From Caprimulgus europaeus (Eukaryota; Chordata; Aves; Caprimulgiformes; Caprimulgidae), in contig OU015541.1 in NCBI GenBank assembly GCA_907165065.1, positions 11,647,001-11,711,000 of the forward strand: a DNA stretch of 64,000 nucleotides, read 5' to 3'. Shown piece after piece: positions 11,159-22,807 of the stretch. The position numbers were made by a program, and so were the translations under genes. The notes under the pieces were generated by a model that saw only the letters and a list, made by a program, of their open reading frames with translations, had not been told where the DNA came from and did not search any database. Every line of letters begins with the position of its first letter. Position 1 is the first letter of the stretch.

Positions 11159-13554
11159 TGCAAAATCTGTTTCTCCCCCCACAACTTGTTCCACAGAAAC
11201 TAAGTATTGGAGAAATTAAAGGGGAAAGGACAGCAGCACCATTTGCAAAGCCATCCTCAAATGAAACAAATATCCAAAAGGGCTTTGATCAAGTTTTGGG
11301 CTTATAATATTTATGAATCAAGGATAACTGCAAAAGTTTATTCTAGAGTTTGATTTGAATATTGATCACTCCTAAAGATCATTAATCCCTGCTGTTTGGT
11401 TCAGGTCCCTGCTGTGAAATACAGATTTCTTGTTATTTCTTGTATGCAGACTTTATTTTTCCAAGCTTTCAATGATGAAATATCATTTGTAGCTTTCCAC
11501 TTTTTTCAGTGTGTTTTCCATGTGTTGTTCTGTATCTTTTTGTTGTAAGGATGCTATCCTCACTGGTGTCAGTGGACTGTGACTTTCTAACATGCCTGAA
11601 CCTGGCCTGGCATTTTTAATGTCAACCTGTGTCTGTAGTTACACGCAGAGATGTTATGTTGCTGTGAGTATAAATCCTTTCCCAGGCTGGGAGACACAGA
11701 TGAGCATGGCTGCAAGAATGAGAGAAACCTGTAGAGATGAAACAACACTGAGCTGAACCCTTGCTGAGAGGCAGAATGGGATTTTTTTTAGAGTTATGTA
11801 AAGAAAGGAGGGTAAAGACACACACATATGCACACATTTTAATTTTGGGGTGTGTTATATTGTGTTTCTAACTGGAACATTTAAAAAAAATGCCAAGAAT
11901 TGTATGAAAAGTTTTTTTTCTTAAGAAACTTCCATTTTAAAATCAGCCAAGTGCTGAAAATCTGTACAAAAGTGCACTCTACGGACACTTGTAAATCCCA
12001 TTTGGCTGCCTTGGGCTATCCTGAAAAAGCAAAGATCAGCATCCAGGTTTGTAGGTGTTTTTTTGCGCCAATCCTTTTGAGGGACTTCTACCACCAACCC
12101 AATCACATTTATTTCACACTCAACCTTTCCAAATAATGTTGGAACCAGAAAGTTATTTATGTGACCTGCTTAATTGAAAGAGCATTTGCTGTCAGTGATC
12201 AAATAAACTGTTATTGATCTTCAGCATTGGAGGTTACTCACATGGAGCATTCTGGTACGTATTTTTCATTAAGACACTTCTCAGAAAAAAAAAAAAAAAT
12301 CAGAATGCAAATACAGCAAAAAAAATTCCTATGGGGTACTGAGATTAAAAAAAATCAAAGAGTTTTGAGAGTGACTCCAGAGAAAAGAAACTGTGCAAAG
12401 CATGAAATAGCAACAAAGCCAATGAGTGCTTCAATATATACAACCTCCTGCTCTGAACTCCCAGCACTTAGTGAGAGAAAACTATTTTAAATCACAGAGG
12501 AATGACTTGGCCCTTTGTTTGGGCAAACAGAGATGAACCTTGGGAGTGAATAAAGGTGCAATGGTCAATGGGATTTCTCTTCGGTCCCTGATCTGAGCAA
12601 ACCCTCAGCAAGACCTGGGACATGTTACCTACTCCCACCTCTCATCTTTTCAATATAGTTCAGCACTATTCTTAACTCTTTTAGAAAAATAAATCTCATC
12701 GTGATTTGATCTAAGCTTCAGCTACTAAGTCAGCTAGGGTCTGCAATATTAAAGGCAATTCCTTACATACTTCAGAGATGTCAGCATCTGCATCAGTCTT
12801 GCCTCCCTTTAAACCAGGTACAAAATATTCCCTTACCCTCTAGGAGTGATTCAAAGAATAGATGCATTGGAGAAAAAAATAAATAAATGAAGAGCTCAGG
12901 TGTAATGGTAATGAGGTCATGACTGCTCTGACTCTCCTGCTTAAACAGAAAAGAAACAGGGAGCAAAGTCTTAATCCTGAGGCCAAGGGGCACAGGCTGG
13001 CTTGTACCCACACTGAAGGTTAGAGCTTATTTGGCTTGCAATGGGCCAAATGCAAGCCAGGCTGTGAGTCAGCAATTAACTTTTGAGGGCTGTGATGACC
13101 CAGGCTTTGAGCTCACTCCTTGATGCTTTACTCAGCAGTACAGATGTACACAGAAGGGGATGTGTCAGTCTTCAAATTCCAGCACTTTGTGCTTTTCCAC
13201 CTTTCTGAGTCTGGAAGTAGAGACTGAGACACAAGTCGTGGTGATTCACAAGAAACCTTCTGATCCAAAGGCACCATAAAGCAGAAGAAATCCCTAAACT
13301 GATCACCAGATGCTGAGAAGTCAGCATCCCACACACATCCAGTATCAACCACTATCAGAACAAGCCCTAGGGTGGATGGACCTTGCTTTGATCCAGCACG
13401 GCACTCCTGTATTTAAAGTGAAGTTTAGGTTATGTCTCATTTGTCACTATTTCTGTGACAAAACTACTGTTTCTGTCATATCTGAGAGAGATGGAAATGC
13501 TTCTCCCACTTCTACAGCCGAGACCAGAGGCTTCTGTTGTGTTATGCTCTAGTT

Positions 13555-13822
13555 AGAATCATAGAATCAGAATGGTTTGGGTTGGAAAGGACCTTAAAGA
13601 CCATCCAGTCCCAACCCCCCTGCCATCAGCAGGGACACCTTCCACTAGACCAGGTTGCTCAATGCCTCATCCAACCTGGCCGAGAACACTGCCAGGGAGG
13701 AGCAGCCACAGCTTCTCTGGGCAACCTGGGCCAGGATCTCACCACCCTCACACCAAAGAATTTCTTCCCAGTATCTAATTTAAACCTACCCTCTTCCAGT
13801 TGTACTTCTTACACCTTCTCCT
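13555..13822 (-). mobile_element. CR1 LINE, 5'-truncated 3' end (minus strand)
   Basis: The + strand begins with AGAATCATAGAATCAG, the reverse complement of the avian CR1 tail. It continues with the familiar complement of the CR1 3' end: a block containing GGTTTGGGTTGGAAAGGACC, then the stretch around ACCAGGTTGCTCAATGC and ACAGCTTCTCTGGGCAACCT, ending near CTAATTTAAACCTACCCTC. The element is therefore read on the minus strand and keeps only about the last 270 bases (3' UTR and the very end of the reverse-transcriptase ORF). It is severely 5'-truncated, as most CR1 copies are, and cannot move on its own. Short open frames across it are remnants or shadows, not host genes. The CR1 assignment is secure; I do not assign a subfamily. 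Confidence 0.95.
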
Positions 13823-14008
13823 GATTTTGCTTGGGAAAAAATATATGTTAAATGTGTATACTTAGAACTATAAAGGAATCAGGGGCAGAATTATCTTCCC
13901 TCTCAAACCATGAAAGCATTCACAGCAATGGAGAGCTGCTGAGCTAATTGTTATACCCTCCTCAGGCTGCAAATTCACCAGGCTGTAGACAGAATGTAAT
14001 CTTGTCAT

Positions 14009-14120
14009 TGTGGGTTTGTTTAGTTTTTGTTTGTTTTTTTGGTCTTGGGTTGTTTTTTTTTCTTTCTATTTTTAAGTGAAGCCTCATTCAAACTTCATTT
14101 TTTAGCAGGATTTTTTTTTT
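14009..14120. repeat. T-rich / TTTG low-complexity tract
   Basis: Thymine runs broken by single G (GTTTGTTTAGTTTTTGTTTG, then a run of eight T in GTTGTTTTTTTTTC and a run of ten near 14111). It lies about 190 bases after the CR1 copy at 13.6 kb but is not its tail, since that tail faces the other way. Nothing else is seen in it. Confidence 0.7.
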
Positions 14121-14488
14121 GTCACTTTCTTAGAGCAAAATACTTTGGATGATCCTTACTCTGTTCTTAAAAAAAATAGATCAAATAATGAATACACTCT
14201 CAGTCTACAGCCATTTTACTGATAGAATTACACAGCTCTAACACATAAGGCTCATAATGGAAACACTAACATAGTCTCGACTACCACAACCCTGCTCTAA
14301 TATCGCTGAACTTCCTTTGGGGGTGAAGCTTTGCCTCAGGAACCTTAATTATCTGATGTGGTCAATTACTCCAAGATAATGATGATTTTATCAGGTATTA
14401 CTGCTCAAATATTTTACGATAGACAGGCTATTTAATTGCATTCCTGACCTACCAAAATGCTTACAGATGACTCAATTAAACACTAAGA

Positions 14489-14517
14489 GGGGGTAGGGGG
14501 AAGGGAGGAAGGGAGGG
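14489..14517 (+). other. Canonical G-quadruplex motif
   Basis: Five guanine tracts in 29 bases: GGGGG (14489-14493), GGGGG (14496-14500), GGG (14503-14505), GGG (14511-14513), GGG (14515-14517), with loops of 2, 2, 5 and 1. This satisfies the usual four-tract rule with one tract to spare. The whole stretch is purine except for one T. Folding is inferred; no promoter or gene is visible beside it. Confidence 0.8.
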
Positions 14518-16898
14518 ACAGCACTTAAAATCCTTCCTCATAGTTGAGAATTTTGCAACTCGTGTAAGTCCTTCAATCCATCCTTCCAGCCATCCAAGCA
14601 AGTTGCATGTGTAGTGTTGCCTGCACAGAAAGTTTGGATAAACAAACTCAACATTAATGTACAAATGGGAAAGCATGTCCAGCCTCTCTCCTGCTGAGGG
14701 ATCAGCATTCAATCCTGCCCAATCTCTCTGGTGAATTAACAAAGTCGTTTTCAACATCCCTGAGTGTCCCAGTGCAAATGAACATAATCAAATTAATTGT
14801 CTGCCATATTCAAGTAAAGCAGTTTTTAAGACAATGAGGAAGTGTCTTTTTTATAGCAGCCTCTGAGCATAGTCTCAGCTCCTGTAAACCCTTCAAATAC
14901 CCAGATACAATTCACACCAAAGTCAGCAGACCGGTCCGATTTTCTCTCCATTAGCCCAGCAGATCCTGGCACTGGGCTGACATTTGCCAGGGAGGCTGTG
15001 GTTGCCCCCAGGATTTCTTTAATTAGCATCTTTGCTTCAGTGGTCATAATGGGCTGTTTCCCAGGCACAAAACTGCCATGCCTTAAGAATGCTTTGGCTG
15101 CAAAGTGAGCATGCCTCAGCCTTGGGTCAGTCCCTGTCCTGGATGCTCCTGGGCGGACAGCGCAGACCTGGTCAACCCTCATGTGCTGACTGCTGCAGAG
15201 AGCTCCTCCCAGTTCCCCCAGTTAGGGGAAAAAGGGGGTATTTTCCCTGCCAAGCAATCAATTTGCTGCTGGTTAAATAGGAACTGCATGCAAGATTTTG
15301 AGGGTAGATTATTTCCATGCTGCTAACAATAATGTTACCATAACATTTTCAGCAACTGCATTAAGGACTCGGCCAGGAGTGCTGAGTACAATGGTGAGCC
15401 CGCCTGCCCCTTCAACAGGAGCTGGAGTTCTGCTGCAATTCTCCACAAAGGTCCATTTGTCTTCCCACCCTGGAAATAAAATATATGGTTGCAGTATTGT
15501 TGCAAAAACTGGCAGCAAATCCTCCTGGATAAGAATGTGGTTACTCGCTATTGCACCAGGCTAACAGAAAGGAGAGATGACATTTTATGGAGTTTTACTC
15601 AGAAAACTTTTAGTGAGAGTATCATTTTTATTTTCTAAGGTTTCACTATAAAATTTTCACAGGCAGCATTTTGATAATTTTCTGTTATGTTTTCAGCCTC
15701 ACTAATACTCTTTTCAGTCACATTCCAAAGCACAACATCCACAAATATTCCCAAATATATCCTAAATTGCCCAGGAAGGAAACAATTTTCCTATCTGAAA
15801 TTAGAACAAAATATGATTCTGAAATGTCAAATTTTAGCAAACCAAAATGATGCAGCAATTGGTTTGGATATGTGAAAACAGTTCAGTCTGACTTTTAAAA
15901 ATATTACTATCATTAGTTCTCACATCAAGATGAAAAGTCATATTGAGACAACTGTAATTCTTTCATTATTAGGACGAGTGACAACTAACAATCAAAGAAA
16001 ACAGAAAAAGGCAGCAAAGTCTTAAACCCCATGTAATACACCATATTTTTTTTTAGTATTACATAAGAAAGGAACAATTTTTAGTGAGTGAAAGGGTGAA
16101 CTGAGGCCAGAAAGCGTGGGCTCTGCACAGATATTATGCACCAACAGCACTGACCCAAAGAATTTCCTAGCGAAGCCGCCTTGCTTGTGGTACCTCCTTT
16201 CACTGCCCACACAGTGTTTCTGCTGGGCACCAAGATGTGCTGCTGTAACACAAACTGCCACGGAGAGTTTCTCTGTTTTCTTATAGATATACTGCCAGTG
16301 ATTTTTATTTATGAAACCCAGGGCAAGTCACACTTCATATCCTGTGCTATGGTATTTGCAGGTGAAACTGCTTCGCTGAGCCTGCGGATCAGCCTTCCCC
16401 TCTATTTATTAAACAGGTGACTAAGGGTGGGCTCATTTAAATTGGTGCCTGCTAGCATTGCTAAGTTGATAGCAGTGACCAGACTTACTGTACTCAGACC
16501 CCAAGGGCTGCAATCCTTGCAGTGAGGCATTCCCCCTCCTCATACCCCCTCACAAAACCAGACCCCTCTGAGCCACCACAATTTCTTGCACAAGTTTCTG
16601 TACAACCAAACCCCCCTGCTCGCCTCAAAAAAGGCATTCAAAATATTGCAAATACAAAATGTTATGCCTGCAATGCTTCAGCTCTTTTCTTACAGTACGT
16701 ACATATTTCAGAGTTACCACTTAATACAATTATAGTTCATTTAGCCAGCAATTACAGTAATAGGAAGACTGGCAACCACTGTCATTCAGACTGGAAAATC
16801 AATGTTGCACAGAAGTACTTTTATTCCTCCTATGGAGTGCCTCCTTCATTAGATGCACGTACTCTGGAATCACAAGGTAAAATTAAGATCACTCTGCT

Positions 16899-16970
16899 GT
16901 TGTTTGTTTGTTTTGTTTGTTTGGGGAGGGTGGGTTGGTTGTGTTTGTGGGGGTTTGTTTTTATTTTTTA
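16899..16970. repeat. TTTG / G+T-rich low-complexity tract
   Basis: TGTTTGTTTGTTTTGTTTGT grades into GGGGAGGGTGGGTTGG and then GGGGGTTTGTTTTTATTTTT. Four guanine tracts are present, but one gap is 14 bases, so it is only a weak quadruplex candidate. The tract lies inside a 173-codon open frame and explains its Val/Cys/Gly/Phe-rich end. Confidence 0.8.
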
Positions 16971-17019
16971 CATTTATCCATATACTATTTGGTTTCCAGA
17001 CAGAAATATAGTGAATAAC

Positions 17020-17063
17020 ATCCTGAGGCCCCTTCAAACCTGATTTATTCTACGATTCTGTGA
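17020..17063 (+). mobile_element. CR1 LINE tail remnant (plus strand)
   Basis: The stretch ATCCTGAGGCCCCTTCAAAC leads into TTATTCTACGATTCTGTGAA, a slightly diverged version of the CR1 3' terminus (…CCTTCCAACCTGAATTATTCTATGATTCTGTGAA-type). Only about 45 bases are recognisable. It is either a very short truncated insertion or the last piece of an older copy whose upstream part has decayed. The end of a 173-codon open frame starting at 16522 lies inside this tail, which argues against that frame being a gene. Confidence 0.65.
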
Positions 17064-19230
17064 ATTATCAGATCTGTTCTTTCAGCACTCTGTTTTATAT
17101 TGCATTTCACCTGACAGAGGACCTTTGACAATCTATTTCTTAGAGGCAATTCAAAATCTGGTTGTCCATGGGCAGTGAAATAGAAACTTTGGAGTTTTTC
17201 TTAAACCTTTTGTACAATGTTTGCTTTTAGTCCAGATTTCATAAACTTATGTCCAGGAAGACATTTAAATAGGTGTTTCAGTTAATCCTTATTTTAACAG
17301 AGTTCTGAAGAATCCACATAAACATATGGCTACAGTTAAGCAAATGTGCAGTAGACAGGAATGAAGTGCTGAATTACAGATGTAGTGCTTCCAAAAGAGA
17401 GCTAAGACTATAACCACATCTCCTGAGTTTTAAATCCTCTTTCTCAGTCATTTAACCAGGCTGCAGCAAACCTACTTTGGCCTGATGGGTTAAATAGCTG
17501 TTATATTTGCATTTCATTATGTGAATGGCCTTCAAAATTAAGACTTGCATAGGGTAAAAAAAAGATCTGTAATTATACCTGGAATATTTAGTCCCCAAAA
17601 GCGGGTGGCTAGCAACAGGAGGCTCCTTTTGTTGTTCCAAAAAGAAAACCCTTAAATCACTGCCATTACTGCAAGGAGTTGTTTCAGCAAGGAGAATAAT
17701 GATATTTTTGCAGGTTGCCAAACTTTTGCTGCAGAAGAGCCTCTTGGCAGCAGATCCACTTGATTCGATGAGCATTACTGAATTTCCCCGTTGATCTGTT
17801 TGTCTCTGCATGGTGCCATCTTTTGACGGTGTTACATTATAGCCCCTTGTTCTTATGATAAATTATTTTAATCCATCATCAGAGCACACTCTTGCTTTAA
17901 TGATGGATTAGTGTTATGCATCATCAGGGAGAGGAGCATTGATAATGTACCATAAGAACCCCCACTGACAGTGGAAAAATCTGCCAAAAGAATTAATTTG
18001 CTCTGCACCAAACTGAAACCAGAGATATGGTAACATACAACAGCAAAAATTCCATGCTGGGGGATGTCTTCTGCATCCCCCAGCACCAGGGTCCTTTCCT
18101 GGAGCAGCCCTTAGGAATGGCATGGGATAGAGCCTCTCTTCTCAAATCCTGCACCAGGTCTTCCAGGAGTTAGCTCTCTGTGAGAGAAATTGCAATAGAT
18201 ATTTTATACCTTCATTACCTCTTGTAACTCCTGCAGCACTATGGACACAACCAAAGAAGATTGCACCAAGATGTGGGGTCAGAGCTAAATAACAATAAAA
18301 ATTCTATAAAACTTCAAATATACATTTTAACATCTGAATCTTAAGAGCTTTTTGGGGTGGGCTCTGTCATGTGTTCCTTCAACTTTAGCTGTGGAAATAA
18401 AAACCAAAACAAAACAACTAGTTTCTTGTTTCCACTATTGTGAAGAAATGTACCCCTTCGGATACTTTTCTTCAAATTCATGGTTACACCTATTCTACCA
18501 CACCTTGTGTTACAACTGTGATGATGAGCATCAAGGAAACATTGACCACCAAAGAAAACACATGGGAAATTGAGCAGACTATCATTCACCTTTAAGTAAA
18601 TCCATAATACAGAACATTAAACAATATAGACATCATCAGAAGCTGGGCTCAACTCATCCTGTAACTTCAGTGATAACAATGGACCAGTCTACGGGCACCT
18701 GGGTTCTCCAACAACCGCTCTGCATTGCACATCCTAACGTGACTGTAACTGCCTGCAGATCATTCCCAAACAGAGAATTTTCCACACTTTGAAAGGCAAA
18801 TCACAGAACCCAAATACAGAGCTTGAATTTGTGACCCCGTATACGAGGCTGGTACTTTTGGATCCAGCCATCTGCCTCTCTCTGCCCAAACTGTCACGCT
18901 TGCTTGTAATGCTAGCTCATCTATGTCAGCATTTCACCTACCCAGTTTTCCTAAGGAAGGTGGAAGAAGCTTTATAAAGAAGCAGTGATGGAGTAATCTG
19001 CTGTGATTTGACATATTTGGGGACGGGGCTAATGTTTGAGAAAGAGTTTTGGCAGGGCAGGGCACGTCCTGAAGAACAGGACATGTCCAAGTTAAAAGAT
19101 AAATGACTAAACAAGTACTTATGCATTAAAGCTAATGATTTGCTGTAGTTTCAGAAGAAAAGTGGCTTTCTTCTCATTAACTACCTTTGGCACATGGACT
19201 AGCCTGCCCATGGAGATGATTACTAAAAAA

Positions 19231-19255
19231 GGGAAGGGAGGGGGGTCTGGTGGGG
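19231..19255 (+). other. Canonical G-quadruplex motif
   Basis: Guanine tracts GGG (19231-19233), GGG (19236-19238), GGGGGG (19240-19245) and GGGG (19252-19255) with loops of 2, 1 and 6 bases. This fits the standard motif. It lies in otherwise ordinary A+T-rich sequence with no gene nearby. Confidence 0.75.
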
Positions 19256-20695
19256 AGAGCAGCTGTTTCCCCTATTGGTGCAAAACACATCTGTCCCCAC
19301 ACTGCTTGTCCCGAGCAGATGTTGCAGGATTTGGAGCCACTGATGACTTTGAGACTCTTTCATCAACTTTGCTGAGCTTTTCATCAACATATTAAATCAG
19401 TGGTGTGTGTTTATCCCATGTCATTTTTTGGGTTGTGAGAAGAATGATCCCAGGCAGCTACCAGGACTTGTAATTAATTATTCATAATGCAGTAATGGAC
19501 AGTTGGTCTGGGAACTAAACTTCCTGAAGTGTATAATTATTATTTTTTTTTTTTGGTAGTGCAACCTCTGAAGAACAAGTCTGCACATATCTCCTGTCTG
19601 GCTTTTCAGCTCTAGTTACCCTCTCTTTAGCGTGGGCCTCACTTTTAGCATTTGACCTGACACCTGGAGAGGATCCAGGGTGAGATTTGACCATGAAGGG
19701 GAGTTTGATATGGAGCTACAGGTTCTTCTTGACTTCTGATTGAAACCCCTCTGCCAAACATCCCAGGAATATACTCTAAACCGGCTGTGATTTATTACTG
19801 TGTTATCATGCCTGTCTGCCTCATTAGGGACTCTGAATTTTATCAGGCAGCTTGTCCTCTGGTGTCTGGTAACCAATTACTGTGGTCTGCAAAGAAGCCT
19901 GAAGTACTTTGCCAAACACTGCTAATAAACTGGGAAAGAGCCTGAGCTCAGCTTCAGGTTGCTGTAAGGAAATTCCAGCAAGCACTTTCCACTTTATTGT
20001 CTAGTTCACAGTATGAACTGGGAATTATCTCAAAGAGTCATTCTCCACACAGAGCAAATCTCTCCTTTAAAGATCGTGCCACACTGGATTACTGCACATG
20101 GACTTGCCTCCATCCAAAGAGTGCTGAACTCAGTTGGAGCTTTTAAATGACAACAGTGAGAGCAGGACTCAGCTCACAGTCTAAAACCAGATACTGAAGA
20201 AGAAAATGAAAAAAAAAATCCTGTATTCCTTCTTCTTTTACTACAGCTAAAGCCGGTAGGAAAAATCAGAATGGACAGGTGCCTGCATTACGAGGGTGAC
20301 ATGTACCTGTTGCTTCAGGTTTGTGAAAGAAATTATATCAGAAAGGGTAAAATAATCAATAGCACTTTGTGCAAGTCCTCTGCAGCAAAGTGAATGTCAC
20401 ATGAATCTGTACTATGGGCTTTGTTATACATTGCATATTTTCTTTTGAGGCTGGCTTGCCCTAATGGTCTAAGGAGGAATGAGCCAGCATCTATACTGCA
20501 GAAGTGACCACCAGCCACCCTCCCTCAGCCAAAAAATTCTCTTAATCCTGCTTATTATTCCAGCACTTCAAATGGCTTCACCTGTGGTCTTGTTGCTTCA
20601 GATGGCTTGGCTGGTATCAGTGTAAAAGGTGAGTAGAGTGGGAGTCTCAGAGACACTGCTGAGAGCCTACAGAGCTGCCCTGCTCACATCCCCAT

Positions 20696-20736
20696 GCACA
20701 CACACACTCACTCCTCTCTCTCTCATTCTCTCTCTA
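20696..20736. repeat. CA then CT microsatellite
   Basis: CACACACACAC passes into TCACTCCTCTCTCTCTCATT and CTCTCTCT. It is imperfect, about 40 bases long, and runs into a pyrimidine tract TTTTTCCCCC ending in AG at 20759. Despite that acceptor-like end, no open exon is recognisable downstream. Confidence 0.85.
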
Positions 20737-22725
20737 ATTTTTCCCCCAGGGCAGCCTTCTAAAAAGTTTTTTTCCAGGTTGTAAAAGACCAATTCCATAA
20801 AGGATCGGCTTAGTGCTACAATGACATGATTTGTGGCTTCCAGGCTCCAAAGCTATAATTTATTCAGACAATTAGCAGCAGCCCTGTACTCTTGACAAAT
20901 TCTTCACTTGTGTGCACCTACTACACAACAAGGTACTTTTAAGAACTGTGCCTTATGGACTAAAAGACTCCCCCCTCCTTTTTCCTACTTCTTTGACAAG
21001 TTCTTTTCACAGTCAATGGAAATTAATACAGCAGGTTAGAGAGGTGATATACAATAATCCAGCCAGCCAAGAAAGCATTGTCTGAAAAGAGCGAGTACAG
21101 AGCCTACAGGAATGTTCAATACTCAAAGGGAATGCTTCAGCATTTGCCTTTTGGTGAAGTTATTTCACCCTTCACTTCACATAATCCTCCAGAGTTACTG
21201 TTCCGGATGTCACTGTAATGCCATTAATAAGTGTAAATGGTATTTAAGAGCAGGTTAGTTGTCCAAAAGTGTGCACCAGAATGTCTACCCCAGCACTCAG
21301 GTGGCTTTGCCTGGACTAAAAAAAACCCCATCTGGAGCATCACCTGGCTCTGCATGGTGTGGCTGTGCAGAGCCCCCCTGCTCCTCCACGCAATGCAGAC
21401 ACACAGCAGTACCCTATAACTCAGGCCAGAGCCTTTTTTCACATGCAAGCCTGAAGTTAAACCAGAATTATAAAATCCAAATCCAACTCTAAATCCTGCC
21501 CTGTTCCAGCACTGCTGAGGTTCAGCCTGGCTAGATGCAGGGGGCTGGCTCAAGGTCCAAATCCCATTCAAACTGGGACCTCGTCTTTCAAGTAAGTGAA
21601 AGTAGGTGCTGCTGAAAGTAGGGTGCTGCTTTCTGGCACAACATGAACTGTTTTTTTTCTGGGGATCTGTTAAAGCTACCACATCACTAGCACAAGGAGC
21701 AGCCAGCCTCTGCTTCAGCCCATTTACACCAGCCTCTCACAGCAAAATGAGGACAAAAGCAACCAAATTGTCATGGATTTGGGCAGAAACCACTTCCTCT
21801 TCATTGCAGGGGAAAATCCTGGGCTGATATTTGGACTAGGTTTTGGGCTGACATTTTTTGGCTCATCCCAATCCAATAAAGTTTAGACCTGCAGCGAGAC
21901 CTCTGCAGAGGGCTCGTCAGAGCATTCCCTGTAGTACATCAGTGCAGTGGCACAGGTGAGAAATATATTCATGATCTATACTCCCAACTTCATATTGTGC
22001 TTTCTAAACACCAACAACTTGGAAAAAAAAAAAAATGGGGTTTTGGCCAGACTAAAATTTGTTAGCATGAAAATTTGAGCAAACTGCAAGAAGACAACAG
22101 ATTTTTTTTTTTCCACTAACTGTGGGCAGAGAAAAGGAGGTTTAACAAGCCACATATTCATAATAAATGATTCATCTGGAGCTTAGCTGCTGGTTATCTT
22201 AGAATTAGTTGGAGAGTTACAGAGGTGTCTGTAAAAACTGCAGGACTTGGCCCACTAGTGCTTTTGCTCTGTGTTCTACAGCATTCAGTTCAGTAACAGC
22301 AGGGCTTCACCCCAAAGCAATTGAAAATTCAAAGTATTTGGCCTCATGTGGCAAAACAAAGTGTTTATTCAGTGGAACTAACTTAAGCAAATTCCTCTTA
22401 ATTAATAAACAGAAATATTTTCTTTCAAGCAAAGCAAGATTGCTATTGAAATATAATGAAGATGTTCTTAAAGATCTTGTCATGTTTAGGAATGTGCTAC
22501 ACTAAAAGGGGAAAAGGTACAATAAACCAGTGATGGAATCAACACATCTATTCATTGCAACTAACTGGTAATGGGGAATCAAAATATGTTTTAGAAAATA
22601 ACATCAATAAGTTAAAAGAACACAGAAGTTAAAAAGAGGGACCTATGGAAAGAAAAGCTGGTGCCACAGGGGCTGGTGCTTTCCCTGGCTTTAACACAAA
22701 ACCCAGGGATGTGCCTGTTTTTCCT

Positions 22726-22807
22726 GGCCCTGGATCTCGTGTCAGTGGATGTAGTTACACTGATTTCAGGGGAGCCACGCTGATTGACACCTGCTGAGGA
22801 TAGGACA
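22726..22807. mobile_element. Old palindromic (MITE-like) element, same type as at 9.02 kb
   Basis: GGCCCTGGATCTCGTGTCAG, then GTAGTTACACTGATTTCAGG, then GGAGCCACGCTGATTGACAC and CTGCTGAGGATAGGACA follow the same palindromic amniote repeat as the element at 9020-9107, including the GATTTCAGGGGAGC centre and the ACACCTGCTGAGGAT end. The ends GGCCCTGGATC and GAGGATAGGACA are imperfect inverted copies. About 82 bases remain. Confidence 0.6.

Larger units (their letters stand above)
9599..13554. other. Gene-free unique sequence
   Basis: Frames do not exceed 87 codons. Besides the CA/A tract at 10.9 kb and the 18-bp duplication at 11.12 kb, it contains an A-run of 14 near 12285 and an AAAT run near 12876. 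No element or exon is recognised. Confidence 0.6.
14121..17019. other. Gene-free sequence, partly enhancer-like
   Basis: The segment 14330-14470 has words such as CCTTAATTATCTGATG and GATAATGATGATTTTATCAG that suggest possible regulatory DNA, and 14840-15180 is a balanced-composition stretch open for 118 codons on the minus strand without a known domain. The 173-codon plus frame at 16522-17043 ends in a CR1 tail and includes a G+T repeat, so I do not call it. Nothing else is supported. Confidence 0.5.
17064..22725. other. Gene-free unique sequence
   Basis: Longest frame is 152 codons (21224-21682, minus), without recognisable domain. The G-quadruplex motif at 19.23 kb and the CA/CT repeat at 20.70 kb are listed separately. 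A-runs of 13 near 22022 and T-runs near 19541 and 22102 are short. No exon seen. Confidence 0.55.

Noticed and set aside
13537-13824. 95-codon plus-strand frame and overlapping 68-codon frame
   Set aside because: Both lie over the antisense strand of a CR1 copy and are shadows.
16921-16953. Possible G-quadruplex in the G+T-rich tract
   Set aside because: One gap between tracts is 14 bases, beyond the usual limit.
16522-17043. 173-codon plus-strand open frame
   Set aside because: Its last third is a G+T/TTTG low-complexity tract and its stop lies in a CR1 tail, so it is a composite of unrelated sequence.
20740-20780. Pyrimidine tract ending in CAG, like a 3' splice site
   Set aside because: No open frame with exon-like features follows, and pyrimidine tracts are frequent here.
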